A stretch of DNA of 64,000 bases from Bactericera cockerelli (GCA_024516035.1 CM044961.1:6259515-6323514), one strand, 5' to 3'; positions 30,165 to 41,670 are shown, numbered from the stretch's first letter. Made by a program: numbers and translations. Notes: a model not told the origin generated them from the sequence alone.

Positions 30165-30398
30165 CAAGAGGGGAGAGAGAGAGAAGGGAGAGAGAAAGAG
30201 AGGAGAGAGAGAGAGAGAGAGAGAGAGGGCAGGGAGAGGAGGTAACGAGGGGGAGAAGGGTAGAGTAGGAGAGATAGATGGAGTGGAAGAGACAGAACAG
30301 TGAAAGAGAGAGAGAGGGAGGAGAGGTTTAAATTGGTTGTGTAGGAGGAGAGAGGGGGAGGGAGGTAGAGAAAGAGAGGGAGAGGGAAAGGTGTAGAA

Positions 30399-30447
<49 letters not shown>

Positions 30448-30640
30448 GAAAGAGAGAGAGAGCTCGATAAAATAACGGAGAGAGAGAGAGTGAAACAGAG
30501 AAAGAGAGAGAAAAAGAAACGGAGAGAGAGAGAGATAGAGAGAGAGAAAAAAGGGATAGAGAGAGAGAGAGAGATAAAGAAACAGTTAGAGAGAGAGAGA
30601 TAAAGAAACAGATAAAGAGAGGGAGAGATAATGGAGAAAG
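30165..30640 (+). repeat. (GA)n-rich purine tract
   Basis: About 475 bp of GAGAGA with AAAG and GGAG interruptions; the strongest runs are at 30198-30228 and 30405-30450. Confidence 0.9.
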
Positions 30641-31353
30641 AATAAATAAAATTAAAGAAATTGTCTTCTCGCCAAAGACAATGCTGGAGATTAAATTTTA
30701 ATTCATCAATTCATTCTTTTGTGAATTCATCAATATTTTCATATTGAAAGACAATAAGAAAGATGGAATTAAAAAAAAAGTAGAAGGGGAGGAAAGAAAA
30801 ATTAAAGAGAAAAGCTCCTTTTCCTGATGACACAAATATTAAAAAAAAAATTCTGTCATAAAATAAATATAATAATACCGACCTCAGTAGCTTGATGGAT
30901 AAGGCGGCGCACTTGATGATTAGTTCCTATAGTTGTTACTAAAATTTATCCTAATACAATAATTATAGGATTATTTCCTTATTGACTAAGGAAAGTAATA
31001 AAAAAAGGCAATATAGGTAGGTAGCGAAAAAAAATAATGTTACTTGTGAAGTTTTGGTTACGCCATCGGAAAGTACCATCCCAAACGGGCCAAAAGTCAT
31101 TACTCACGTGTTAAATTCAATAAAACTTTTGTTCGGAAAATTCTTAACCCTACACGTCCCTGGAGTCCCAGAGGTCGACTTTTGGGTAGCTGAACCCTGG
31201 AGGGTTAACTTTGCTCAAGTTTCTTTCCCTGGGAAAGTTTGTGCAAAGTTTTGACATGATAATTTTCGACGTTTTCCGTTAGCTCAGGGAAATACACGTT
31301 TATTAGTTTCTGTATTAATAACATGTCGGAGATTTTCTGTTAGTTGTGATTGA

Positions 31354-31575
31354 TGCACTGGTAGTCAAGTGGTTAACGCGCTAGTCTGGTAATCCAGGTA
31401 GCGTAGGGATCCGTTGGTTCGAATCCCACCCAGTGCATGCATTTTTTCCTCCATAATTTGAGTTTTTGACCACGTATTAATAAGACTCTGAGGGTTAGGT
31501 GGTAGAAAATGCTTTGAGCATTAACCTCGCCTGGTGGTTACCTTCCACTAAAGAATGTTATTATTATTATTGTTA
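31354..31575 (+). repeat. SINE family A copy, best preserved
   Basis: Complete 8-bp closing helix TGCACTGG / CCAGTGCA around box A (TAGTCAAGTGGTTAACGCGC) and box B (GGTTCGAATCCC), full body, and a (TTA)n tail. It serves as the reference copy for the family. Confidence 0.92.
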
Positions 31576-31616
31576 TTAATTACGGAGCCACGTCAGGTAA
31601 AAAGCAATAACACAAA

Positions 31617-31755
31617 TCGTAGTGCTGGCTTTAGGAAGTGCACCCAGCCGTCAAAAAAATGTGGAAGTATTAGTGCCAGAACCAAACAACCTCAACCAAA
31701 GGTTGGTCAATGGCGACCCCAAGTAAGTTTGGGAAAGGCAAAGTGAAAGAAGTTG
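31617..31755 (+). repeat. SINE D-type 3' tail
   Basis: CTTTAGGAAGTGCACCCAGC, CAACCTCAACCAAAGGTTGG, GCGACCCCAAGTAAG, GGGAAAGGCAAAGTGAAAGA. It is an RTE-like tail without core or head. Confidence 0.6.
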
Positions 31756-32068
31756 CGATTGATGTTAGGCCATTTTATACAAAGAACACAATACATTATT
31801 CTTTATTTATATAATAATAATTGACAGGTGTTATATATCTGTAGACTATTCCAGAAACACTCTCCACTCTGTAAATCCGCGAATCTCTGTTTCAACAGGA
31901 ACACAACACACTCTGATTGGTTATTGCGTTCAAATGAACCAATCAGACAGTTGAAAGGGGGATTTGGTGATAATGAGGTGGAGAGTGTTTCTAGAACAGG
32001 TTACTGTTGGCCCACCAGCTGACATGGAATGCATATGTGTGACAGTTGAAAGGGAGATTTGGAGATTA

Positions 32069-32280
32069 TGGCCATTCAAGTGGTCAACGCGCTATTCTGG
32101 TAATCCAGGTAGCGTAGGGATCCGTTGGTTCGAATCCCACCCAGTGCACGAATTTTTCTTCATTAATTTTAGTTTATGACCACATAATAGTAAGACTCTG
32201 AGGGTTAGGTGGTAGAAATGCTTTGAGCATCAACCTCGCCTGGTGGTTACCTTCCACTAAAGAGTATTATTATTATTATA
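32069..32280 (+). repeat. SINE family A copy
   Basis: The head lacks its first bases (begins CCATTCAAGTGGTCAACGC); box B, body and (ATT)n tail are intact. Confidence 0.86.
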
Positions 32281-32284
32281 TTAT

Positions 32285-33070
32285 GAGAGTGGAGAGTTTT
32301 TCTGAAACAGGCTACTGGTGGCCCATCAGCTGACGTGGATTGTATTTGTGCACCAGGTCCCACTAAAATACGTTGGGCATCCTTGCCCTATAGCCCTGTA
32401 GTAGGTACCACTTTAACCTCGACGACTTATTGGTTTAATCTGGTGGCCGGAGAATCGTATCAATAATTCTTGACCACTATAGAAATTTCCCGGTACAAGA
32501 AGGAAAAAAATAGTTCCCTTTTTTTGCCTGATTATAGCTGTTATTGGTGATTGCACTGATTTACATAATGATTATACTGATGTATTTTTATACTGATTAT
32601 ACTGATGTATTTTTTTTACCATAGAAAAACATTGCATGTATAAATTGTATGCAACCTCCATTTGAAGTGAAGTGGATTAATAATATAGGTATAACTGTAC
32701 GTATAAATACCAATATTATCCTCTTAAAACGATCAACAATATACATAATTATATTAATTAATCACGTATATTATTCTATTCAAGTGTCAATTATTTTCCT
32801 AATTGGCCTACAGCTGATTCTTAAGTGCCTCTTAAATCACGTTTTTCCTTCAATGAGAAAACGTGAGGAAAGCTTACTTTGACACGTGAGTTATAAAGGT
32901 AACTAATACAGCCGTTAATGTGCTGGTTAGATCTTTGACCCGTTATGTGGTAGAAGGTTGACTGCAATCATCAGGCACACATATTGAGAAATAGATGACC
33001 AACATTCATAATATCATACCTTTTATTATTATTAGTACTAATACAATATTAATAATCAATATGTTTTTCT
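32285..33070. other. non-coding stretch
   Basis: GAGTGGAGAG.TTTTCT.GAAACAGG..ACTG.TGGCCCA at 32286 repeats a segment at 31978-32010 that flanks the SINE A copy between them. A TTATACTGATGTATTTTT unit is duplicated at 32574 and 32596. No gene seen. Confidence 0.5.
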
Positions 33071-33074
33071 TTGT

Positions 33075-33230
33075 TTTATGTCACAATTTTAGTGGGTAGC
33101 GTCGAATACTAGGACTTTACCACTCTAATATACATTTTGTTATTTACTCATTTTTCCTCACGAGTTATGAGTGAACCACGAACATCCAAGTTCAGAGTAG
33201 AAAAATGCCTAGCGGTCTAACTCATTCGCT
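33075..33230 (-). repeat. SINE family C copy, head deleted
   Basis: Antisense TCACAATTTTAGTGGGTAGC, CTCACGAGTTATGAGTG, CGAACATCCAAGTTCAGAG; the box B part is missing and only TGCCTAGCG..CTAACTCATTC remains. Confidence 0.65.
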
Positions 33231-33239
33231 AACTATTCT

Positions 33240-34835
33240 ATTAGTAAATATTATAACTTATAACAGTTGCAAGAAAAGAAAAATAAATATCATTCTGATC
33301 ATGGTAGTTTTGGACAAGGCAAGGCATCAAACCATTAAGAACCTCAGTCTACTCTATGCTACGATACGACTACATTTCAACCTTTTTTTTTTGGGAGAGG
33401 AGTTTAAACATGTAACGATTTGATTCAGGACGAACATCCTAAGTCTTATGACCCTGATGCCCTGAGTGGGGCTTGTGTACAGACAACTGTTCATGCCGTT
33501 CAATAACCACTAAAATCCTCCTCTCCCCATAAAGGACACTTGAGCCCGGGACCCTTCTCTGTACATGACTTCGGGTGTGAAGCTACCATAATCATAATTA
33601 CAAATCAAATTTGAAAAAAAGAAAAATAAATAAACGATCGAGAATATGTCAAAAAACAAGTGATGTAGTTTTAAAAAATCTCAGAATTTATCGATAGTGA
33701 AAAGTCGCAAATTTTTGCACGCCAAGTGCTTACGATATGAATTATTCACGAGGAAGTATGTGTTCATAATACTACTGATTTAGAATTATTATAATAATTA
33801 TTATCATCATCATCATTATCTCCAAACTCTCGTCCGTCAACTACCTACTTGATGGTCAAGAACTTGACACAGAATGAATCCGGATTCTGGAAACCTACTT
33901 GTATCCGAATAGTCTTGGACCAAGGTTAGTGCCATACGCGAGACCCGAGTTAACCTTAGAACCTTTGGGACAGGTTCGGGAGGTTAAAGAAATAATGTTA
34001 TCCACTAAATTTATTCAATTATTTGTATGATTTTGTTACAGGGATAAATAAAGAAGAAGTATTATTTTTACATCCTTTTCTCTCTCTTTTTTTTATTTAT
34101 TCTATCTCATAGGCTTTTTTTTAGTCTCATTAAGAGTTGTTTCATTACTTTCGTTTCAAGTGGCAATAATTCTACAGGTTTGAATACAGAAGAGGTCATC
34201 CGTATCGTTTCTTCTTATCAATAATTATTTTATTCAAACAGTTTCCAAAGTTTATTGTAATAGTTTTTTTTATTATTTTTTTGTACAGGTTCTTGAGGTC
34301 ATTTCCATTTACTCATTTTTCCTCTTTTGTTTTTTACTTTTTTCTCCTAATCTTAAGTAGGTATTTCATTCAAACCGGTTCAAGTTAGTGAATTTACTAA
34401 GCGTGTTTTTTTAAAACATTTTCCGCAAAAAAGGAAGAAAAAAATAACAGAAAAAAGAAGACTTGTAATAGTGCCAAACAAGAGGAGTAAAGACAAAAAA
34501 AAAGAGAAAAGAAAAAACGCAGTAATAATAAAACTTACGCAAAACATTAGATTTTGTCGCAACATTCTCTAATCCCGTAGGTTTCTGGTATCTTTTGTAG
34601 AAGTTCTTTCAATCTGCGATAGGATCTTGGAAAACTCCGTGTTTCGCGTAAAGTTAGTCAGGTACGACAAGGCTCCGCTAATATAATTACTAATTAGAGC
34701 ATTATTTCATCTAATTACCCTCCTCACCCTTTCGCTTACAGGAAAAGATAATGACCTGTTTAGTTCTAAGGGGTCGAAGAAAATTTCTAACCAACTAGAA
34801 GCTAACAGGCACCGTCATTTAGTTACCAAACATTC
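33240..34835. other. AT-rich stretch without recognised gene
   Basis: A possible worn tRNA-derived element lies at about 33470-33600, and T-rich low-complexity DNA at 34080-34340. Frames at 34380-34565 are phenylalanine-rich artefacts. Confidence 0.4.
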
Positions 34836-34839
34836 GTTG

Positions 34840-34884
<45 letters not shown>
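34840..34884 (+). repeat. poly(A) run of about 45
   Basis: An uninterrupted A run directly before a 5S-type SINE; it may be the tail of an earlier insertion. Confidence 0.85.
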
Positions 34885-34887
<3 letters not shown>

Positions 34888-34896
34888 AAGTCAGTG

Positions 34897-35096
34897 GTTA
34901 AGACTTGGATGGGTGACCATTCAAATTCTAATTCTCGTGACGCTGGCTTTTCCCGGCCCCACTCAGGCTGGGTGAGGTCAATGTGAGTAGCAGGTTTGTG
35001 AGTTTCCTGCGAATGGAGGGTAAAACCCCCGTCGTGATATGACCATGGCAGTTGAAAGCGACGTTAAACCCAACTTAAAAAAAAAAAAAAAAAAAA
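34897..35096 (+). repeat. SINE family E copy with poly(A) tail
   Basis: 5S C-box-like AAGACTTGGATGGGTGACC, CTCGTGACGCTGGC, core CACTCAGGCTGGGTGAGG, AAAACCCCCGTCGTGATATG, GACGTTAAACCCAACTT, then about 20 A. It gives the clearest 3' end for the family. Confidence 0.87.
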
Positions 35097-35379
35097 GTCA
35101 GTGGATAGGGATATATCACCATCCCAAAATTATCGTGTCTGTGAAAAATCTAGAGTGAAATTTATTAATCTGTTAAAATCTAGGGTGAAATTAATAGACA
35201 AAATCGAAATCTCACGTCATGACTTAGCATTGGTTTTTCTCATCAAAATCAATACGCAAACTCTAGACAAAATCTTAACTCAACAGGGTGTAGGGTCAAC
35301 ATTCAGAAGTACACATCAGGGAGGAACATGGGTGAACCCAAAACCAAGTTAATTTGTAAAAAAGAAAAAAAAAAAAAAG

Positions 35380-35670
35380 GAAATACAGCCAGGAAATTTC
35401 CAGGAAACAGCAAAAGGTAATCCGATTCCAAGACCTCGAAGAAGAAACCGGAGTCCCAGGATAAAGGAAGAGAGAATTTATAGAAACACAGGAGATAAGA
35501 GACAATTACAGAAGAGGAAAACCCTCGGGGAAGAAGTGAGAGACAGGAAGAGAGAAAGATAAGAAGAAGAAGAAGAAGGAGAAGAAGCAGAAAAAGATAA
35601 AATGAACAGTAGGAGGAAAAGAGAAAATTAACAAAAGAGAGGAGAGAGAGAGAGAGAGAGAGAGAAAGGG
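35380..35670 (+). repeat. purine-rich tract with (GA)n
   Basis: AGAAGAAGAAG and GAGAGAGAGA tracts; the 131-codon minus-strand frame over it is composition-driven. Confidence 0.7.
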
Positions 35671-35694
35671 AGATACTATGCAAACGAAGGAATA

Positions 35695-36100
35695 TCAAAA
35701 TACACTACCGATTGAGATACTTGCCTTCCATGCAAAAGGTCCCGGGTTCAAACCCCAGAACCGACAAAAATTGTATTATAAAATGTTTACAGTTGATTGT
35801 AAGGGATACCTTCCGGTACTCTTGAGAAGTATTGTGTCGCTTCTCGCCCAGAGAGGAGGCATACTACGGGGTGGGCAGGCTATAGCACAGACCACAAGTG
35901 GCTGCTGTTTCATGGCTACACCGACCTTAGTAGCTTGATCGAAAAGGCGGTGGACTTGTAATCTGGAGGTTAGTGGTTCAAGTCCCACATTCAGAAAAGG
36001 TTTAGTAACGCGAGTAAAAATAGTTGTGACATCACAAAAATGATTAACACAAATATATTTTTCATGGCTGCGAACTAAAGAAAGTCTATGAAACACTCAT
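35695..36100 (+). repeat. SINE family G copy interrupted by a family B copy
   Basis: G head (GAGATACTTGCCTTCCATGC, box B GGGTTCAAACCCC), body TAAGGGATACCTTCCGGT and GGCATACTACGGGGTGGGC. After TTTCATGGCT the copy is split by SINE B and resumes ATGGCTGCGAACTAAAGAAA .. GAAACACTCAT. Confidence 0.82.
35918..36059 (+). repeat. SINE family B insertion with 10-bp target duplication
   Basis: Complete copy (CCGACCTTAGTAGCTTGATC .. box B GGTTCAAGTCCCAC .. GATTAACACAAATA) flanked by TTTCATGGCT at 35908-35917 and 36060-36069. The direct repeat shows retroposition and dates B as younger than this G copy. Confidence 0.9.
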
Positions 36101-36117
36101 TTTTAATTTTTTACACA

Positions 36118-36325
36118 GTCTGTCCCGGTAGCTCAGTGGTAAAGGCGACACTGTGTGAATCCAGAGATTCCAGAAGTCGCGGGTTCGAAACCCTGTCGGG
36201 ACAAGACAAGTTATCCTCCCATTTGTGAATTTTATCACATAATAATACGTCTTGGGCTTACTGCTGGAATAATGGGTCCTAATCGGGCAGTATAAATAAG
36301 GCGATATTATTAGGTATTATTATTA
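36118..36325 (+). repeat. SINE family F copy, full length
   Basis: The tRNA-like head opens TGTCCCGGTAGCTCAGTGG and closes CTGTCGGGACA, a perfect 7-bp acceptor-type helix, with box B GCGGGTTCGAAACCC. The tail is TCCTCCCATTTGTG, TAATACGTCTTGGGC, TAATCGGGCAGTATAAATAA and (ATT)n. The long insert in the anticodon region and the shared tail argue against a functional tRNA gene. Confidence 0.85.
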
Positions 36326-36359
36326 TTATTTTTCTTATAAAAACAAGAGAAAATGGAGG

Positions 36360-36960
36360 ATGCGTTCAGTAAGGATTCCTGGCAAAGGGAAGAAAGTTGG
36401 AACAAAAATCTGAGCGGAGGTGAATGAGGAGGAAGAAGAAAAGGAGGAGAAGGAAGAGGGAGAGAAGAAACTGGAGGATGAGTACAATAAGGATGGGTGA
36501 GAAAACAAGCAAGAGAAAATCTAAGTAAAGGTGAATAACAAGGAAGAGGAGGAGTAGGAAATGGGGGAGAAGGGCAAGGGGGAGAGGAAACTGGAGGATA
36601 AGTACAATAAGGATGGGTGAGAAAGAAAGTAAGAGGAAATCTGAGTGGAGATGAATAAGAGGGAAAAGGAGGAGAAGGAAACGGAAGAGAAGGAAAAGGA
36701 GGATGAGTACAATATGGATGGGTAAGGAAGCAAGCAAGAGAAAATCTAAGAGAAAGATATAGAGGAGGAGAAGGGAAAGAGGAGAAAAAACTGGAGGATG
36801 AGTACAATAAGGATGGGTGAGGAAGCAAGCAATAAAGGAGGAGGAGGAGAAAATCTGAGAGAAAGAAGAGGAAGAGAATTGAAAGAGGGAGAGGAAACTG
36901 GAGGATGAGTACAATGGTGAGATAGAAAGTAAGAGGAAATCTAAGAGAGAGACTTTTGCG
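36360..36960 (+). repeat. purine-rich tandem repeat, imperfect units of about 110-120 bp
   Basis: ACTGGAGGATnAGTACAATA, AGGATGGGTGAGnAAnnAAG and AGAGnAAATCTnAG recur about five times with variable GAGGAGAAGG spacers. Long minus-strand frames (227 and 230 codons) arise because the reverse is a serine/leucine/phenylalanine-rich low-complexity read. Confidence 0.8.
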
Positions 36961-37059
36961 CGATACAAATTCTGAGAAGATACCAAGATACACAACATTA
37001 CGACATGTTGCTGAAGATAAATCTGTACATCACATGTACGTGTCGTGAGAAGAAACATA

Positions 37060-37530
37060 GGGGCTGACTTAGGGGAAACATAGGGGCTGACTCAGGAGAA
37101 ATGAGGAGCTGACTCAGGGAAAACGAAGGGACAAACTTAGGGGAATCATTGATACTGACTTAGGGGGAACATAGGGGCTGACTTAGGGGAAACAAAGGGA
37201 CAAACTTTGGGGATACATTGATACTGACTTAGGGGAAATATACATAGAGTCTGACTCAGCGGAAACATAGGGTCTGACTCAGGGGAAACAAAGGGGCAAA
37301 CTTAGAGGAAACAGAGATACTGACTTAGTGGAAACATAGCGGCTGACTTAGGGGAAACATAGATATTCACTTAGGGAAAATTCAGGGACTGACTTAGGGG
37401 AAACATAGATATTCACTTAGGGAAAATTCAGGGACTGACTTAGGGGAAATATAGAGTCTGACTTAGGGGAAACATAGGTACTGACTTAGGGAAAATATAA
37501 GGGCCATAGAGGCTGACACATAGGGTCTCA
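37060..37530 (+). repeat. minisatellite of ACTTAGGGGAAACATAGGG type
   Basis: About 20 imperfect units built from GACTTAGGGGAAACA and TAGGGnCTGACT, with higher-order doublets (GGGGAAACATAGATATTCAC block repeated at 37354 and 37398). Confidence 0.85.
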
Positions 37531-37672
37531 GGGAATACATAGGGTCTAATTGCCTGATTAAGGGCCAATTAAAAAATTCAAGATAAACCAGACTGTCCCT
37601 CAAGTCGTGCTATAGTACATTGAGATTGGTTGAACCTTTGATTTGAGGAAGGGTTTGGCTCGACTTATATTT

Positions 37673-37790
37673 CTCGCCCATCAGAGGGGAGGTATACTAC
37701 GGGATGGGCAAGCTACAACAAAGACCTCAAGCGTCTACAGTAGCTCCTGTTTCATGGCTACGAAATAAAAAAGGCTGTGAAACACTCATC
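37673..37790 (+). repeat. SINE family G 3' part
   Basis: TCTCGCCCATCAGAGGGGAG, GGTATACTACGGGATGGGC, CTACAGTAGCTCCTGTTTC, GAAACACTCATC. Confidence 0.75.
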
Positions 37791-37809
37791 TAATAAGAAA
37801 AGAAAGACA

Positions 37810-38010
37810 CGGAATAATAATAATATCGACTATTAAAGTCCAAGTAAGCCCATTATTCCAGCAGTAAGCCAATACATATTATTATTTGGTAAAAATTCCA
37901 AATGGGAGGATAACTACTGTCATGTTCCGGCTGGGTTTCGAACCAACGTACTCTAGAATCTTTGGATTCACAGAGTGTCGCTTTTACCACTGAGCTACCG
38001 GGACAGGAAT
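37810..38010 (-). repeat. SINE family F copy, full length
   Basis: Antisense: AATAATATCGACTATTAAAG, CCCATTATTCCAGCAGTAAG, box B GGTTTCGAACCAAC, head CCACTGAGCTACCGGGACAG. Confidence 0.83.
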
Positions 38011-38404
38011 ACTTCTCATAAACCATCTGAAGACAGCCCTGATATGCGTATGAAACAACACATATATCCGAGAGGGGGGGAACCTGTATTTTTCCAGAAG
38101 ATAGAATGAGTTTCTTAAAGTTTGTTGGAAAACTTGTGAAATACATTTTCGGAAACATACAATTGATATGAAAAGAAAATATTAGGCTTACAGCGGTGCT
38201 AGGGATTGGGAGCTCTGCGGGTTTGATTCTCGTTATTTGTATTTAGGTAACAAGGTTATCAAACACCTCGGCCGAGGTGTGAAGAATGCCTATACAAAGA
38301 AAGAGACAGCGCGGCAGAGTGTAAGGTAATAGCTACTAAGGTTAGAGGTAGCACCCTTAAAGGAACAACAACAAAAAATGTTGTCTATTATTACTATATT
38401 TGGT

Positions 38405-38560
38405 TAGTATCTGCAATTTTTACTTTCCTTATCCTATAATAATTACTTTCCTTATCCTATAATAAGGAAAGTATTGTATCCGTCGAAAATTTGACCTACC
38501 CAGTTTTTCACATTTCTGGACGAATTTTCAGCCATTTTGCGCCCGCAGGGTCGCAAAAAT
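38405..38560 (-). repeat. repeat J terminal part
   Basis: Antisense: TACTTTCCTTATCCTATAAT occurs twice in tandem, then AAGGAAAGTATTGTATCC, TCGAAAATTTGACCTACCC and TTCTGGACGAATTTTCAGCC. Confidence 0.65.
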
Positions 38561-38569
38561 TGGCCTAGT

Positions 38570-39270
38570 ACAAGAAGAATAGAATTCTGGAAGATCATAG
38601 TACCCGAATCCCTATTTGATCTCAGCGAAAAAAATTTCAAAAGGAGCTAATCTACCCTTTCCAACCTGGAAAAGCTTGAATCATTTGAGAAAAGAAGTAG
38701 GTCGCTGTGCAATGTGCATACATCATGGTTAGTGGGGGTTTGAGGAAAATGATAAATGTGAATGTGATGAAATCCAAACCATGGAACACCCGTACCTGTC
38801 CAAAACTTGAGACAACCTGTGCATACCAGGACTTGATCAACGCAGACCAGAAGGCAATAATAGTACCGTAAAATGGGGTGAATAGGATCAGTTTTCAACT
38901 TTCAAAGACGACAAAACCGTTTTGTTATTTTTTTACAAAGTTCTGTTTCGTACCAAAATTAGAGTCCTTGATTAGCTCTTTACAATGATACCAGAATCAT
39001 AATTTTCCAATAGCCAAGCATTGGCAAAATACAATATAATGGTTTTTTTGATGATTGTTTAATACGTAAATATAAAAATATAGTATAGAGTGTGTCTAGC
39101 TTCGCTCAGTAGATATAATTCGAGACAATCCCCACCCCTCTCCCCCTAGCTCTCCAGCACTGGCTAAAGATACGTGTTAGGAGATTAGTCGTCTCCAGAA
39201 GAAGGATTAGCTGGTGAACGAGTTTAATTAGAAAGATGTAATATGATGATGCTGAAGATGAGTATCATTT
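38570..39270. other. non-coding stretch
   Basis: No family was recognised and no splice-flanked coding block was found. Confidence 0.35.
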
Positions 39271-39275
39271 TGTTC

Positions 39276-39704
39276 CAGGGGCGGCTGATGGGAAAATGTT
39301 TTAGGGGTGCTGCCAAATAAACCCGACTAAAATGAGATAGATTTGCTCCCCTTCAGTGTCTCAAGAGTTTGAGTTTGTTTACCATGATAAAAGTTATGCA
39401 TTAATTTATTACTAAACAGATTCAAACATGTTTTATTTACAAAACATAGTATATACAATTTACAAGAAACAAAGTTGAAATTATTAAACAAAACTTGATC
39501 TATGACCATTAATTTTTTTTATGACCATTCATTTTTTTTTTTTTATGATTACATTTTAAACAAACTCAAACTCTTTAGACACAATTTTCATTTCAGTGAT
39601 AATTTTCATTATGTACGAGTTGAATTTCAGAAAATCCACTCTAGAAACAGAATTTTTTTTCGTCTGGGGGTGCTGCAGTTCCGCAGATCCTTAGCTTCGG
39701 CCTG
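39276..39704 (+). mobile_element. hAT-type MITE, older copy
   Basis: Begins CAGGGGCGGCTGATGGGAAA and ends CTTAGCTTCGGCCTG, diverged forms of the terminal repeats seen at 47348. The subterminal TTTTAGGGGTGCTGCC and TCTGGGGGTGCTGCAGTTCC blocks match. Flanks TTTTGTTC / TTTTGCTG agree at six of eight positions, consistent with a worn 8-bp duplication. Confidence 0.75.
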
Positions 39705-39805
39705 TTTTGCTGTTATCTTTACAATCAGCAAGATGCATTTTGTGCTTGCTCAAGGTCAACTGATGAATGAAGGATGACGTCCCTCTGATGGAGACTGTAA
39801 TCAAG

Positions 39806-39807
<2 letters not shown>

Positions 39808-39840
<33 letters not shown>

Positions 39841-40045
39841 AGGTGCGTCCCTCTGATGGAACTATAGCGAAGGAAATTTCTAAGGAAGCTTTTGGAAGAT
39901 GTTTTCCTCAATCTTATGAAACAGAAAGAGAGAGAGAGAGAGAGAGAAAGCCAGAGAAAGATAGAGATATAGAGAAAAATAGAAAGAAAGGTATAGAGGG
40001 AAAGAGAGATAGGGAAACAAAGAGAGAGAGAGAGAGAGAGAGAGA
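39808..40045 (+). repeat. (GA)n tracts
   Basis: Three GAGAGA runs (39808-39834, 39926-39946, 40020-40045) joined by purine-rich DNA; CGTCCCTCTGATGGA is duplicated at 39779 and 39845. Confidence 0.8.
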
Positions 40046-41343
40046 TTGATTTGATTGATTGATTGATAACATTATAAATTGTTTTATTTTATTATTTTTT
40101 ACAACATAATTCCCCTAAGCTAAGAGCTAACTTATAATGGGGAATCTCTCTTCCCAATTTATCTATAAAAATTACTGATCCTTAAAAAATTTTTTTTTGC
40201 ATTAATTGTTAAATATAGTCATACCTTCTCATAACCTGATGGTGAAATTCTACTATTTTACATAAATCTTTCTAGTGAAAAAAAACATCTATGATAAAAG
40301 ATACTAAAATATAGTGTAACTATGTACATAATATATGATGTGCTATACTATTTATAATAATGGACCTCACCTCTTCGCTACTCATTATGTAATACCTATC
40401 ATTATGAAATACCGTGATAGGTGATACCTGCATTATTATTCATTACTTATATATTATTATACATGTAAATTTAAATTTTCAAATGATATTAATATTTTAA
40501 TATAAAATTGCTGCCTAATATGTTCTCTTTTCTAATATACTTAGTTTTAATTTTTCTTTTATTTTGTATTTATCTTTTTCTTCTAGGAATGGTTGACAGT
40601 AATCGTTAAGTAACCTGGGAATACAATATTCTAGCCTCCTGTTTCCAAATCGTATGGTGTTAACTCTGATCCGCCTGAACGCCTGGTGCCTCAGAGTGTA
40701 CGGCTGATGAATATGCTGTCGAAATGATTTATTGAAAAAGTTGGAATAGATTAGCGTGAATTTCGACAGTTCATCTGGGGTTAGGCAGTCGACATTTGAT
40801 TGGTGGAGTAAAAGTTTCTTGATTTGATTCTGTTGAGTGATCAAAGGTCTCAAGATGTACTGTGGAGCATATGTATATAAGGTGACCCCGTATCTCAAGA
40901 CAGAATCAATTAAGGAAAAGTATATAATCTTTTTGGTGGTCAGAGGGAGAGTTTGGGCGTTTATTTTATTTAATTTATACTTGATAATTCGTAACTTTTT
41001 ACAAATATTATATACATGTTGTTTCATTTGGAAGGAATTATCAATATATACACCAAGATATTTTGCTTCATCTTTATAATCAATAGATATACATGAACAG
41101 GAGGTATCGTACGTTTTATCGTAGAGGCATTGGCGGGAGTGACAAATGATTTTGTGTTCGTCCATATTGATTCTCTTGCACATGTAACCTATCGCTAAAG
41201 CTTCTGTTTTGGTCTGATTAAGGAAAATATGATTATTATAAAAATATTTCTGGAGAGAGACATGAAGAGGGACCCTGTTGTATAGCTGAAAGTAGAGAGC
41301 ATAACAACTTATCAAGAGAAAGATTAGGTAAGTTCCATACTGA
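40044..41343 (-). mobile_element. non-LTR retrotransposon (LINE), 5'-truncated
   Basis: A reverse-transcriptase C-terminal frame is followed by an AT-rich 3' UTR, and on the minus strand it ends in a (TCAA)n-type tail (TGATTGATTGATTGA on the plus strand at about 40050-40065). The 5' boundary is approximate: similarity to RT begins right after where the catalytic YADD box should be. Confidence 0.72.
40515..41315 (-). pseudogene. LINE reverse transcriptase, C-terminal fragment
   Basis: This 266-codon open frame retains the RT palm end and thumb of a jockey/R1-like non-LTR element: FLNQTKTEALAIG (the motif following the catalytic aspartates), DEAKYLGVYIDNSFQMKQH (the YLGV.id....w..H box), and ICKKLRIIKYKLNKI with LIDSVLRYGVTLYTYA (the ..l..s.l.YG...W..a segment). 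The endonuclease, the fingers and the YADD box itself are absent, so it cannot act alone. The frame is undamaged over its length, which suggests a moderately recent 5'-truncated insertion. The clade call is by motif resemblance only; the methionine at the start is incidental. Confidence 0.8.
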
Positions 41344-41670
41344 AAGGATTAATTAGCCCCTGTATGCATAGATTGCATGGTGCAGAAAATGATGGTTCTA
41401 AGCAGCAGCCTTGACATTATGATTGAAAATTTGAATAATATTGTTGTTTTGTAGAAGTAGTAGCAGTAGTAGTAACATTGGGCAGTATTCATAAAAAGAA
41501 GAAGCAAAAGCTTTTCTTTGCGAAATTCGATGAATTTCTTCAGACGGTATTCATACAGTTTTGAGAGCAATTGCTTTCCTTTGGAAGAAAATGGTTCTTG
41601 GATATTCGTAAAGCTGTCCTTTTACCTGTATGTATCAATAGCTCCTCTAACTTAAACATGGATTAATTGC

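Noticed and set aside
31354..31440. tRNA gene
   Set aside because: Same head in about ten other copies, all followed by the family A body and tail.
36118..36204. tRNA gene with a perfect acceptor-type helix
   Set aside because: The anticodon region is overlong and the sequence continues into a tail shared with other family F copies, so it is a SINE head.
36310..37058. Overlapping minus-strand frames of 227 and 230 codons
   Set aside because: They read the reverse of purine-rich tandem repeats, giving only serine, leucine, phenylalanine and proline runs; two frames are open over the same DNA.
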